Of a DNA stretch of 64,000 bases, positions 1 to 9,494 are shown piece after piece. Location of the stretch: positions 286,264 through 350,263 of the forward strand of contig CAKUBG010000001.1 of NCBI GenBank assembly GCA_934636825.1. The letters run 5' to 3'. The notes under the pieces were generated by a model. That model worked only from the letters and a program-made list of their open reading frames with translations, had not been told where the DNA came from and ran no database searches. Both the position numbers and the translations under genes were made by a program. How positions within the stretch are numbered: the first letter of the stretch is position 1; each line of letters opens with the position of its first letter. This DNA comes from an uncultured bacterium. GTDB lineage: Bacteria > Vulcanimicrobiota > Xenobia > Xenobiales > Xenobiaceae.

Positions 1-406
1 ATTTTTTAAAGGCTTCAATATGGAAGTTGACAGGACGAGGGCCCAAGCGGCATCCGCCGGGCATACTGACTTCACCTTCTCCGCAACGAGCCAACAAGGG
101 CCCCATTACATCGAAAGAAGCGTTCATCTTGCGCACCAACTCTTCAGGAGCACGAGTAGTTTTCAAATGTGAAGAGTCAAGATACATACGACCGAGAGCA
201 GCATCGAAATCTACTTTTACGCCAATTTCACGCAAAATATCGGCCATAACCCTAACATCAGAGATATTGGGAACTCGCTCTAACTCAACTACACCTTGGG
301 CTAAGATAGAAGCTGCCATAATTGGCAAACAAGCATTCTTAGCTCCGCTGGCCTCCAAAGATCCGACTAAGGGCCTTCCTCCCTTAATAACCAGTCTGCT
401 GGCCAT
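1..406 (-). CDS. murA: UDP-N-acetylglucosamine 1-carboxyvinyltransferase, N-terminal part
   Basis: MurA transfers enolpyruvate from PEP to UDP-GlcNAc in the cytoplasm, the first committed step of peptidoglycan synthesis. The first 135 residues are visible and the rest lies beyond the left edge of the window. I see the conserved KN pair (K23-N24), the motif DVRVMADIL, and the loop VSMPGGCRLGPRPV with the catalytic cysteine at C119 (Cys115 in E. coli, the fosfomycin target). The ATG lies only 3 bases after the atpC stop codon, so the gene is probably co-transcribed with the ATP synthase operon. The family assignment is secure; completeness cannot be judged. Confidence 0.93.
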   Translation of the reverse strand, partial: MASRLVIKGGRPLVGSLEASGAKNACLPIMAASILAQGVVELERVPNISDVRVMADILREIGVKVDFDAALGRMYLDSSHLKTTRAPEELVRKMNASFDVMGPLLARCGEGEVSMPGGCRLGPRPVNFHIEAFKK

Positions 407-409
407 AAT

Positions 410-781
410 TTAAACACTCGCTTTCAACTTAACTTTGGCCGCATAAAGCAACTCAGCTTCATATCTCTCGTCCAGATCGGCAGGCTTTTCATCCATGCTC
501 AGATCGTCAGGCAAGTCTTCTTCTCTCCAAACTCTGTCCACTAAAACGCTGACATTATTGTCTTGAACTTGTACGAAGCCACCAGTCGCCGCCAACATTT
601 GCTCATTACCATCTGTTTTAAAGACGATAAGACCTGGTTGAAGGAGAGCCAAAAGGGGCGCGTGATTAGCCAAAATACACATTTGCCCCTTAACGCCAGC
701 CAAAGAAACTTGGCTAACTTCTCCGCTAAAAATACGACTGCTCGGGGTGACAATTTCTAAATGGAATAACAAATCGCTCAT
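410..781 (-). CDS. atpC: ATP synthase F1 epsilon subunit
   Basis: Epsilon subunit of the F1 central stalk; it couples rotation to catalysis and restrains ATP hydrolysis. The 123 residues begin with the typical beta-sandwich (residues 1-85: FHLEIVTPSSRIFSGEVSQV, GQMCILANHAPLLALL). The C-terminal helical part is short compared with the usual 130-140 residue proteins, so any inhibitory hairpin is reduced. Last ATP synthase gene of the operon, 23 bases after atpD and 3 bases before murA. Confidence 0.93.
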   Translation of the reverse strand: MSDLLFHLEIVTPSSRIFSGEVSQVSLAGVKGQMCILANHAPLLALLQPGLIVFKTDGNEQMLAATGGFVQVQDNNVSVLVDRVWREEDLPDDLSMDEKPADLDERYEAELLYAAKVKLKASV

Positions 782-804
782 AATGGCCTCCCGCCAAAAA
801 GATC

Positions 805-2259
<1,455 letters not shown>

Positions 2260-2314
2260 ATTTTCCTCCTACAAAGGCGGCCTTCAGCCACCGCGATGCT
2301 GCCTAAAAAGCCTA

Positions 2315-3232
2315 CTAATTGTTAAGCGCTTCAGCACCGCTAGAGATCTCAATAATCTCGGTAGTAATATTATTCTGACGTACACGGTAATACTTCAAGG
2401 TGAGCTCTGAAGCCAACTTATCGGCATTTTCCGTAGCGTTAGTCATAGCCCTCAAGCGTGAACCGAATTCGGAAGTTTTAGATTCAAAAAGCATTTGAGA
2501 AACGATTGCCCGCAAATACATGGGGACGACTTTCTCTAGAGCCGAATGGCAATCAGGTTCGAAAGTATAATCGGCGAAACTAGAATTTCGCTTAGTTTCA
2601 GTTTTGCTCGAATCAGCTTTCTTGCCAGAGCCTTTTTTTTCATTGCCCTTTTCTTGAGAGTTGAGAGCGGCCATAGGCAGAAGGAGTTGTTTGGTGGGCT
2701 CACACACCAAAGTGCTTACCGCCTTAGTATAGACTCCCCAAACCTCATCTACTTCGCCATCTAAAAACCACTTAGTTATCATATCTGATAACTCGGCAGC
2801 CAAGTCAAAACCGGCTTCCCACTTCAAATAAGTTTTATTTGGCTCGTAGCCGCCTCTGACCACACCGCGAGCTGCTTTGCCACCTAAGCAAATAAGCTTA
2901 GTCGGGCGAAAGGGAAGCTCGCCGAGCGTCTTGAGCGCAATTTTATTCAGGCTGGAATTATAGCCGCCGCACAGACCATTATCAGCACCGACAACTATTA
3001 CACCTATATTTTTAACTTCACGACTCTCTAACAAAGGATGCTTAGAATCTTGAATTTGCTGCGAAAGCTCACCAATGACCTCTCGCAACTTATCGGCGTA
3101 AGGACGGCCCTCGATAGCCTGAGATTCGACTTTGCGAATCTGCGAACTGGCCACCATCTTCATGGCATTGGTAATTTGACCGATGCTTTTGACGGAGCGA
3201 ATACGCTGTTTTAATTCTCTGTCGCTAGCCAT
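2315..3232 (-). CDS. atpG: ATP synthase F1 gamma subunit
   Basis: Central-stalk rotor subunit. The N-terminal coiled coil (RELKQRIRSVKSIGQITNAMKMVASSQIRKVE) and the C-terminal one (FGSRLRAMTNATENADKLASELTLKYYRVRQNNITTEIIEI) that form the shaft are both intact. Between them, at about residues 193-222, is a lysine/serine-rich insertion (EKGNEKKGSGKKADSSK and following) that brings the protein to 305 residues against the usual 280-290. The insertion lies in the Rossmann-like middle domain, so it is probably a surface loop. Confidence 0.95.
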   Translation of the reverse strand: MASDRELKQRIRSVKSIGQITNAMKMVASSQIRKVESQAIEGRPYADKLREVIGELSQQIQDSKHPLLESREVKNIGVIVVGADNGLCGGYNSSLNKIALKTLGELPFRPTKLICLGGKAARGVVRGGYEPNKTYLKWEAGFDLAAELSDMITKWFLDGEVDEVWGVYTKAVSTLVCEPTKQLLLPMAALNSQEKGNEKKGSGKKADSSKTETKRNSSFADYTFEPDCHSALEKVVPMYLRAIVSQMLFESKTSEFGSRLRAMTNATENADKLASELTLKYYRVRQNNITTEIIEISSGAEALNN

Positions 3233-3260
3233 GATTCTCCTTGAAAAAAGTTAACTGCGA

Positions 3261-4781
3261 CTACTTAGCCGAAGGTGTGAATCCTTGTTTGAACTCTTTG
3301 ATGGCTTCAACAAGCTTATCGGAAGTAGCATCTTCCAGCTTGCCGGTTTCTTTAATAGCGCCCAAAATATCTTTATGGGACGCTTTCATAAACTTCAAAA
3401 ATTCACTTTCGAAGCGAGAGACATCAACTAATTCAATATCATCAAGGTATCCCTTAGTTACGGCAAAGATGATTGCCACTTGTAACTCCGCACTCATAGG
3501 CACATACTGCCTCTGATTGAGAACGGCTGTAACCCTGTCACCTCGAGCCAATTGAGCGCGGCTGACAGCATCAAGTTCGTCGGCACTAAGCTTCGCGTAG
3601 GCAGCCAAAGCATGATACTGAGCTAAGTCCATACGCAGAGGGCCGGCTACTTGCTTAACGGCTTTCATTTGAGCAGCGCCACCTACACGAGATACCGAAA
3701 GACCCACATCTACAGCCGGACGAGTACCGGAATAGAACAAATCGGAGTTAAGATAAATCTGACCGTCGGTAATGGAAATTACGTTTGTAGGAATATAAGC
3801 AGAAACGTCACCCAACTGAGTTTCGATAATAGGCAAAGCAGTCATAGAACCGCCACCCAATTCATCGGATAATTTAGCAGCTCTCTCTAAAAGACGAGAG
3901 TGCAAATAGAAGACGTCGCCGGGATAAGCTTCACGCCCCGGAGGACGACGCAAAAGCAAAGATATTTCGCGGTATGCCTTAGCATGTTTAGAAAGATCAT
4001 CATAGATGATCAGTACATGCTTGCCGTTATACATCATGTGCTCACCGATAGCGCAACCAGTATAAGGAGCCAAATAAAGCAATGAAGGGGATTCGTTGGC
4101 ATTAGCCACTACCACAGCGCACTTATGCATAACGCCTTCGCGCTTTAAAGTTTCCACCAAAGTAGCCACAGAGTTGGCTTTTTGGCCGATAGCTACGTAA
4201 ATGCAGTAAATATCGGAATCTTTTTGGTTGATCATAGCGTCGACAGCGATAGCGGTTTTACCTAACTGACGGTCACCAATAATCAATTCGCGTTGTCCAC
4301 GGCCTACTGGCACCAAAGCGTCGATAGCTTTTAATCCGGTTTGCATGGGCTCGCCTACAGAGCGGCGCTCAATTACGGTAGGAGCGGTAAACTCGATAGT
4401 GCGTTTCTCGGTAGAGGCGATGGGCCCCAAACCGTCGATAGGCTGTCCTAAGGCGTTTACCACACGACCGAACATGCATTCACCAACTGGAACCTCAGCA
4501 ATACGATCGGTACGCTCTACGCGGTCGCCTTCACGGATTTCATCGTCAGGCCCCATGACGATACAGCCGATGCAATCCTCTTCGAGGTTCATGATCATAC
4601 CGTAAAGACCGTTCGGGAAGCGCAACAACTCACCGGCGCGGGCATCTTTAAGGCCATATACTGTAGCGATATTGTCGCCTACTTGGATAACAGTTCCGTA
4701 TGAAGTTTCTTCTACTTCAGGATTGTATCCGTCTATCTGCTGGCGCAGAATTTCAGATATTTCGTCTGAACGAATTGCCAT
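3261..4781 (-). CDS. atpA: ATP synthase F1 alpha subunit
   Basis: Non-catalytic nucleotide-binding subunit of F1. The 506-residue protein carries Walker A GDRQLGKT at about 170-177 (GDRQTGKT in most relatives) and the SVSRVGGAAQMKAVK segment with the arginine finger. The start is the ATG that begins MAIRSDE; a TTG four codons upstream would place the start inside the GGAGG ribosome-binding site and is rejected. It lies 33 bases after atpH in the operon. Confidence 0.96.
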   Translation of the reverse strand: MAIRSDEISEILRQQIDGYNPEVEETSYGTVIQVGDNIATVYGLKDARAGELLRFPNGLYGMIMNLEEDCIGCIVMGPDDEIREGDRVERTDRIAEVPVGECMFGRVVNALGQPIDGLGPIASTEKRTIEFTAPTVIERRSVGEPMQTGLKAIDALVPVGRGQRELIIGDRQLGKTAIAVDAMINQKDSDIYCIYVAIGQKANSVATLVETLKREGVMHKCAVVVANANESPSLLYLAPYTGCAIGEHMMYNGKHVLIIYDDLSKHAKAYREISLLLRRPPGREAYPGDVFYLHSRLLERAAKLSDELGGGSMTALPIIETQLGDVSAYIPTNVISITDGQIYLNSDLFYSGTRPAVDVGLSVSRVGGAAQMKAVKQVAGPLRMDLAQYHALAAYAKLSADELDAVSRAQLARGDRVTAVLNQRQYVPMSAELQVAIIFAVTKGYLDDIELVDVSRFESEFLKFMKASHKDILGAIKETGKLEDATSDKLVEAIKEFKQGFTPSAK

Positions 4782-4814
4782 ATTTTCCTCCAAAGAGTTG
4801 TGAAAAGCGGAACC

Positions 4815-5360
4815 TTAGGAACGCTTAGGGGCCATAAGGTTATGAATGTTGCCGAGATGGCGCTTTATGCTGCCGTCATAGAGACATCCGCCGTATTTCA
4901 CGACCAAACCGCCGATAAGCTCAGGGCGAACAACTGTTTGCATCTTAATCTTTTTGCCTGTAATTTTGTTAAGGTGAGTTTCAATGAAGATGCAAAGCTG
5001 CATATCCAGCTCGGAAGCAGACTCAACAGTCACTTCAACTATGCCATTCTCTTCGCAGAATTGCCTTTTAAAACACTCGATAATGTCGTTAAGGCAAGCT
5101 TCGCGCCCCTTATCTATAAGCACGAATAAGAAATTGAAAGCGCGGACGGAAATTTTATCAGCAAAAACAGCCTGTATAATTTTTTTCTTTATGGGACGAG
5201 CTACAGCCGGAGAAACCAGACACTGATTCAGTTGAGCGTGTTCAGACAGCTCTTTTTGAATAATGCGCAGCTCTTTAAGCTGCTCTCTTTGCTGCTTCTT
5301 GGCACTGGCAGAAGCGTAAAGGGCAGCGGCGTAGCGTTTGGCCAATGATTCATCAAGCAT
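4815..5360 (-). CDS. atpH: ATP synthase F1 delta subunit
   Basis: Peripheral-stalk cap (OSCP-like) joining the b subunits to the top of F1. The 181 residues start with LAKRYAAALYASA, typical of the family, and end with the C-terminal motif VVRPELIGGLVVKYGGCLYDGSIKRHLGNI, which matches the conserved PELIGG...DGS(I/V) signature. Its start overlaps the end of atpF by 8 bases, which implies translational coupling. Confidence 0.94.
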   Translation of the reverse strand: MLDESLAKRYAAALYASASAKKQQREQLKELRIIQKELSEHAQLNQCLVSPAVARPIKKKIIQAVFADKISVRAFNFLFVLIDKGREACLNDIIECFKRQFCEENGIVEVTVESASELDMQLCIFIETHLNKITGKKIKMQTVVRPELIGGLVVKYGGCLYDGSIKRHLGNIHNLMAPKRS

Positions 5361-5838
5361 GCTCAGCCCTCATCTTTGTCAAGAAATTTTCAATTATGTT
5401 CTGAGAGACAGACTCGTCTAAAGAAGCGCGAATAATCGATTCGGCACGTTCTGTAATTTTGTCGGCCATATGCGACTGGAGCTCGTCTTGTACTTTAGAG
5501 CGCAAAGAGGAAGCCTCATCGTGAGCACTCGACAAAACGGCAGCAGCCTCTTCTTCGGCATGCTCTTGACCTTCGCTGATTATTTGCTCGGCATCAAGCT
5601 TAGCTTTAGCTTCAATTTCTTCCAACTCAACAGGAAGATTTTGCAACTTAGCATTCCATTCGGCAGCCTGTTTTTGAGCCTGGCATAAAATATCTTCAGC
5701 TTCAGATATACGATCTTGAGCTGATTTGGCGCGATCTTTGGCTACTTGGGCCAAAGTATCGTAAAGTACAAATTTTAAGCCGTAAAGGAGGATGCAAAAG
5801 CTCAAAAGACCGGCAAAGAAATCAAATGAGTTGGTCAT
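5353..5838 (-). CDS. atpF: ATP synthase Fo b subunit (second copy)
   Basis: Peripheral-stalk subunit of 161 residues: one N-terminal membrane helix (about 8-27) followed by a long charged coiled coil rich in Ala, Glu and Lys. It is the second of two adjacent b-type genes, overlapping the one before by 4 bases and atpH after it by 8. Paired unlike b genes point to a b/b' heterodimer, as in cyanobacteria and other phototrophs and several deep lineages, instead of the b2 homodimer of E. coli. Which copy is b and which b' is a guess. Confidence 0.9.
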   Translation of the reverse strand: MTNSFDFFAGLLSFCILLYGLKFVLYDTLAQVAKDRAKSAQDRISEAEDILCQAQKQAAEWNAKLQNLPVELEEIEAKAKLDAEQIISEGQEHAEEEAAAVLSSAHDEASSLRSKVQDELQSHMADKITERAESIIRASLDESVSQNIIENFLTKMRAEHA

Positions 5839-6341
5839 TTCACGCTCTCCTTTACAAATTTTTCGACACGCTCGCGCTCGCGACCGCTAGTAAGACCAGA
5901 AAGTATGCGCCAAGCAGCTTCCGAAGCTAACTTGGACACAACCGAATCGAGCTCAGCTTCGACGCGGCAACGCTCTTCTTTAACCGAAGTTTTAGCTTCT
6001 TCGATAATAGTCTCGGATTCAGCTTTAGCTTTGGTCAAGCGTTCCTGACGAAGATTTTCAGCTTCTTTCTGGGCTGCTTGTACTTGCTCAAGAGCTTTTT
6101 TTCTGGCCAGACGGACTTTTTCTTCATATTCAGTCTTAGCCTTGATCGTCGTTTCATTCAATTCCTGAGCCCGGCTTACCTTATCAGCAGTTTGCACTTT
6201 ACGCTCGCGACGAGCTGCCAACATAGGTTTGTAAAGAATCTGACTCATCAACAGATGGAAAACGTAGAAAAGGAACACCTGAACAACTATCATTAGCGGC
6301 TCAGAGCCCATATTCTTCAACAAGGCGAGGATTATGTCCAT
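5835..6341 (-). CDS. atpF': ATP synthase Fo b' subunit (first copy)
   Basis: First of the two b-type stalk subunits, 168 residues: membrane helix at about 15-38 (EPLMIVVQVFLFYVFHLLMSQ), then KPMLAARRERKV and a long coiled coil. The ATG starting MDIILALL is preferred because an AGGAGG lies 5 bases upstream; a GTG two codons earlier is too close to that site. The ribosome-binding site almost touches the end of an IS605-type remnant that separates this gene from atpE. Confidence 0.9.
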   Translation of the reverse strand: MDIILALLKNMGSEPLMIVVQVFLFYVFHLLMSQILYKPMLAARRERKVQTADKVSRAQELNETTIKAKTEYEEKVRLARKKALEQVQAAQKEAENLRQERLTKAKAESETIIEEAKTSVKEERCRVEAELDSVVSKLASEAAWRILSGLTSGRERERVEKFVKESVK

Positions 6342-6354
6342 CGACACCTCCTAA

Positions 6355-6520
6355 GTGAACGCACTCCCGCCTATATAGAGGTGGGGGCTTCCTGCTTCTG
6401 CGAAAACGGCGCTGCAGCTCAAAAGAGCTGCAGCGACTTACGCTCTCTCCACAGGCGTAGATTCCCGTGCGACCCACGGTATTTTCCCGAAATAGGTTCG
6501 TCACGCCCGCCTCTATCTTC
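6355..6520 (-). mobile_element. IS200/IS605-type (TnpB) right-end remnant inside the ATP synthase operon
   Basis: On the minus strand a short open stretch encodes ENTVGRTGIYACGE, matching the C-terminal tail typical of IS605-family TnpB proteins. It is followed by a hairpin (GCGCTGCAGCTC with its complement) and by a GC-rich terminal hairpin ending CGGGAGTGCGTTCAC. The same arrangement, with the identical core ACCGTGGGTCGCACGG, occurs at 13153-13340. No transposase gene is present. It sits between atpE and atpF' in the direction of transcription. About 150 bases without recognisable content (6521-6674) separate it from atpE. Confidence 0.7.
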
Positions 6521-6674
6521 AATGCCCCAAAGCATAGAAGATTTTCAGCGAGATTAGGCTAAAAAGTTTCGAATTGATTGACAGTTTCCAGCATCAAATA
6601 AGAATGGAACTTTTTGCTTTCGCAATGGCGACAATCTATTCAAAAATTCTCACCTTCAAAGGGAACAAAAAAGC

Positions 6675-7040
6675 TTACTTGTTGATAAGCAACAAAGCGA
6701 TAACCAAAGCATAAATGCTTAAGGATTCGATGAAGGCCAAGCTCAAAAGGCACAAGCTCTGAATTTTACCGGAAGCTTCAGGGTTACGAGCTACACCTTC
6801 TACGGCCTTGGCGGCAGCATTGGCCTGACCAAAGCTACCAGCTACAGCGGCTAAGCCCAAAACGAGAGCAGCTGATAAAGCGTAGATAGCGCTGGTGCTC
6901 AAGAAATAGGATTCATTGCCAGTAGCAGCGGCCGCAGCAGCGGTCTCAGCAGCTTCCTGAGCCAAAGCGGGCATAGAGCAGAAAACTCCCATGGCAAGCA
7001 TAGATAAAATGCCAAACAATTTTCCAACTTTAGAGTACAT
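6675..7040 (-). CDS. atpE: ATP synthase Fo c subunit, with signal peptide and sodium-type ligands
   Basis: Rotor-ring subunit. The 121 residues are long for a c subunit (usually 70-90) because of an N-terminal signal-peptide-like stretch (residues 1-27, ending MPALAQ) and an Ala-rich linker. The hairpin that follows has helix 1 with GSFGQANAAAKAVEGVARNPE and helix 2 with FIESLSIYALVIALLL. The glutamine of helix 1 and the E-S...Y of helix 2 match the sodium ligands Gln32, Glu65, Ser66 and Tyr70 of Ilyobacter tartaricus; Thr67 is replaced by Leu. Sodium coupling is therefore likely but unproven. Confidence 0.94.
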   Translation of the reverse strand: MYSKVGKLFGILSMLAMGVFCSMPALAQEAAETAAAAAATGNESYFLSTSAIYALSAALVLGLAAVAGSFGQANAAAKAVEGVARNPEASGKIQSLCLLSLAFIESLSIYALVIALLLINK

Positions 7041-7243
7041 TTTTTACCTCCGAAACAACTTAGAGACAATTTCCTAAATTTCTTCGCACACTTTAACCAG
7101 TGCCAGCAAAGCCACAACTGGCAGTCCAAAGAATACGATCGCCAACATTTTTCGCAAAAAACGGTGGCGTCCTCTATTGTACCGCTGTTTGAAGAACAGT
7201 ATAAGTGCGAGCTGCCTCTAAAAGCTTACCTTTTTATAGACTC

Positions 7244-8260
7244 CTAATGTTCGTCAGCTACTAAGTGGCTGATATAAGACAAAGTCAAGATACAAAATAC
7301 AAAAGCCTGGATAAAACCAGCCAAAGCGCCGATACAAGTAACGAAAAGGGAAACACCCCACATAGTGAAGCTCAAAATTGCGCCTTTAAACTTCACAGCC
7401 ATACTGGCATCAGCGGCAAAAATAGAGCGGAAAAACTCTCCACCGACTCCGAGCAAATTGCTCTTAACTTCATGTTCTCCGTGGATATTTCCATAAAGAC
7501 GGAAAGAGAGCGACAGCAAACGAGCAACTTCTTCAATGATATTTAAGCCGCAAAAGAGTACAGCCAAAGCGGGAACCAACACATAGCGCATTACTCCGCT
7601 AAACTGCTTCCATAATTCCGGCACAGGCCCTAAATAGTGTTGCAACCAAACAAAAAAGCCCACAAACAATCCGCGTCCCTCTTCAAAATGAGGAGTAGCG
7701 GCCTTTTCTTTGGAATCACTATCAGATGCCAAAGCAGACTTCTTTTGAGCAATCTTTTCGGCTTCAAGACGTTCTTGAAGAGGATCACCACAAATTTTTT
7801 GCTTCAGACCGTAATAGGTGAAAGCTATACAGGAGACGATAGCTAAAGCCAAAGTCGTATTGTAAGAGGCGGTGGGAGCCTCAAAAATAAGATGGGAGTG
7901 CCCTTCTTCTCCGCCAAAAAGCACGGCAGGCACAGGCAAAAGGCCGGACCAGTTGCACAAAAGAACGAATAAAAATATGGACATGGCAAAAGGAGCATAA
8001 CGCTCACCGCGCTCTCCCATGAAAGAAGAGGCCATATCGTTAACAAATTCGTAGACGTGCTCAAATACAGCTCCCATACCTGTGGAAACAACACCAAGCT
8101 GCCGACGTCCTATAACAGCTAAAATCAGAGCCGCAACTATTACTAAAATTGTAGAAGCGATTAAAATCTGGTTGCCAAGACTGGCAAATCCAGCAGCCTC
8201 AATGGGCGCTGAGGCTAAAAAAGCGCTCGCTGCAACTCCCCCCAAACAACTCCAGCCCAT
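7244..8260 (-). CDS. atpB: ATP synthase Fo a subunit
   Basis: Stator channel subunit that passes ions to the c ring. The 338-residue membrane protein has the conserved helix EEVARLLSLSFRLYGNIHGEHEV carrying the essential arginine, and an N-terminal domain with GLLPVP. A hydrophilic insertion (about 165-190) extends the loop before the third conserved helix. It is followed by atpE after a 200-base gap in which I see no gene. A gap this long between atpB and atpE is unusual. Confidence 0.93.
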   Translation of the reverse strand: MGWSCLGGVAASAFLASAPIEAAGFASLGNQILIASTILVIVAALILAVIGRRQLGVVSTGMGAVFEHVYEFVNDMASSFMGERGERYAPFAMSIFLFVLLCNWSGLLPVPAVLFGGEEGHSHLIFEAPTASYNTTLALAIVSCIAFTYYGLKQKICGDPLQERLEAEKIAQKKSALASDSDSKEKAATPHFEEGRGLFVGFFVWLQHYLGPVPELWKQFSGVMRYVLVPALAVLFCGLNIIEEVARLLSLSFRLYGNIHGEHEVKSNLLGVGGEFFRSIFAADASMAVKFKGAILSFTMWGVSLFVTCIGALAGFIQAFVFCILTLSYISHLVADEH

Positions 8261-8307
8261 AATTATTTTTCCTCCTTAGCCCGCCGCGATCCGGTTTGCT
8301 TCTGCCT

Positions 8308-8622
8308 TTAAATGAAAAGGACCACAAAGATAAGCCCAATCGAAACAGCAGTCACGATGCCCAAGCATACGGGCAATACGGGAAATGAAAGGAGCTTAAA
8401 GGCTCCATACACGCCTCCTATAACAACCAGCCAAGGTAAAAAGAACTGTGTTTTGAGGAATGCGCCGTCCATCTTCCCCCAGGAATTATTTAATTCCTTG
8501 TCAATCAAAGATTGAAAAAACTTATTTGACCACCAATACCAAGCTATCCAGTGCAAAATACCGATTACAGAGCCGCCAAGGAAAGCTTTTATATTAAGTG
8601 CAGATAAAGTATCCATTATCAC
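8308..8622 (-). CDS. atpI: AtpI-like small membrane protein
   Basis: A 104-residue protein with about four membrane segments, at the position of atpI, upstream of atpB. AtpI-type proteins help assemble the c ring or transport Mg/Ca with AtpZ. Sequence support is weak; the call rests on size, hydrophobicity and position. It starts at GTG or at an ATG two codons later, overlapping the stop codon of the preceding gene by 4 bases. It could also be an unrelated small membrane protein. Confidence 0.55.
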   Translation of the reverse strand: MIMDTLSALNIKAFLGGSVIGILHWIAWYWWSNKFFQSLIDKELNNSWGKMDGAFLKTQFFLPWLVVIGGVYGAFKLLSFPVLPVCLGIVTAVSIGLIFVVLFI

Positions 8623-9482
8623 TTCTGGCCTTTGCTGCCGTCAGCAGGCGATGCTTTAGAGTCACTATTCTCGACTGTTGCCACCGACTGAGTAGCTTGA
8701 GTTTTGTCCTTGGCAAGCGGAACTACCGGCAAAGCTCCCTTAAGGAAGGGCTTCAATACTAACGCTCCTGAGTATAGTCCTAATATAACTCCAAAAATAA
8801 TAAATGGGTAAGTCAACCAAGCTAAACCACTATATTCAACAGCTCGCTGTCCCAACCACCAAAAAGCTAGAATAACAGCGGCCACAGTAAAACCGAAAGA
8901 AAAGACTATCCCCAAAGACTGAGCCATAAGGTTTTTCTCTTTGGGGCGCTCTTGGTAAGCTTTTATACGCTCACGCAAGGCTTCCGGAGAATCAGGCTCC
9001 GGACCAGCCACTTCGTCATTTTGCTTCTGTACAAGCGAAACAGCCTGTATTTCGGCTTTTTTCTCTGGAGCTGCAGCAAAGGTACTCACTTCATATTCAT
9101 TTTTAGAAGTGCGACGAGCAGCAATCTCGGAAGCTCCGGAAGCCATCAGATCAAGTTGGGATCTTAAAGACTCTCCAAGTTGTTTATTTTGGATACCGGA
9201 TAAACTTATGCTGTTCGGAGCCTTTGTTTCTGTAGTTGCCGCTTGATTGTTTTTAGGCTCTGCTGCTGTCAGCGACTCTGTGGAGCTAAGAGAGCTCGAC
9301 AATAAAGATTCGCTTTTATGCTCAGTTTTTTTCAAAGCACTTTGAACCAAACGAGCCAATTCTTCTCGGTCAACTTCAGAATCGAGAGAATCGGCCAAAG
9401 AAGGGCCAGAGAAAATAGCCTCCAGCTCTTCGACTGACAGTTCTTGATCGTTTAAGCGATTCTTATTTTCATCCATGGCCAC
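8619..9482 (-). CDS. AtpZ/AtpI-like protein with long disordered N-terminus
   Basis: A 287-residue protein. Residues 1-175 are hydrophilic, rich in Ser, Glu, Ala and Lys, and look disordered. Residues 180-255 hold two membrane segments (NLMAQSLGIVFSFGFTVAAVILAFWWLGQ and WLTYPFIIFGVILGLYSGALVL), the arrangement of the AtpZ/F0F1-ATPase-subunit family. It starts the ATP synthase block, 13 bases after wecB. A role in c-ring assembly or magnesium supply to the synthase is inferred from the family; the long N-terminal extension is unexplained. Confidence 0.6.
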   Translation of the reverse strand: MAMDENKNRLNDQELSVEELEAIFSGPSLADSLDSEVDREELARLVQSALKKTEHKSESLLSSSLSSTESLTAAEPKNNQAATTETKAPNSISLSGIQNKQLGESLRSQLDLMASGASEIAARRTSKNEYEVSTFAAAPEKKAEIQAVSLVQKQNDEVAGPEPDSPEALRERIKAYQERPKEKNLMAQSLGIVFSFGFTVAAVILAFWWLGQRAVEYSGLAWLTYPFIIFGVILGLYSGALVLKPFLKGALPVVPLAKDKTQATQSVATVENSDSKASPADGSKGQK

Positions 9483-9494
9483 TATTTTAGCTTT

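Noticed and set aside
27..413. Open frame on the plus strand over murA
   Set aside because: It is the antisense of murA, whose MurA motifs are clear on the minus strand.
6301..6522. 73-residue open frame in the IS605 remnant as an active gene
   Set aside because: It only preserves the tail of TnpB (ENTVGRTGIYACGE) and then runs through hairpins into atpF'; there is no catalytic part.
7041..7243. Possible small gene in the atpE-atpB gap
   Set aside because: The only frame extending into the gap (near 6899-7129, minus) mostly overlaps atpE in another frame and shows no protein-like composition.
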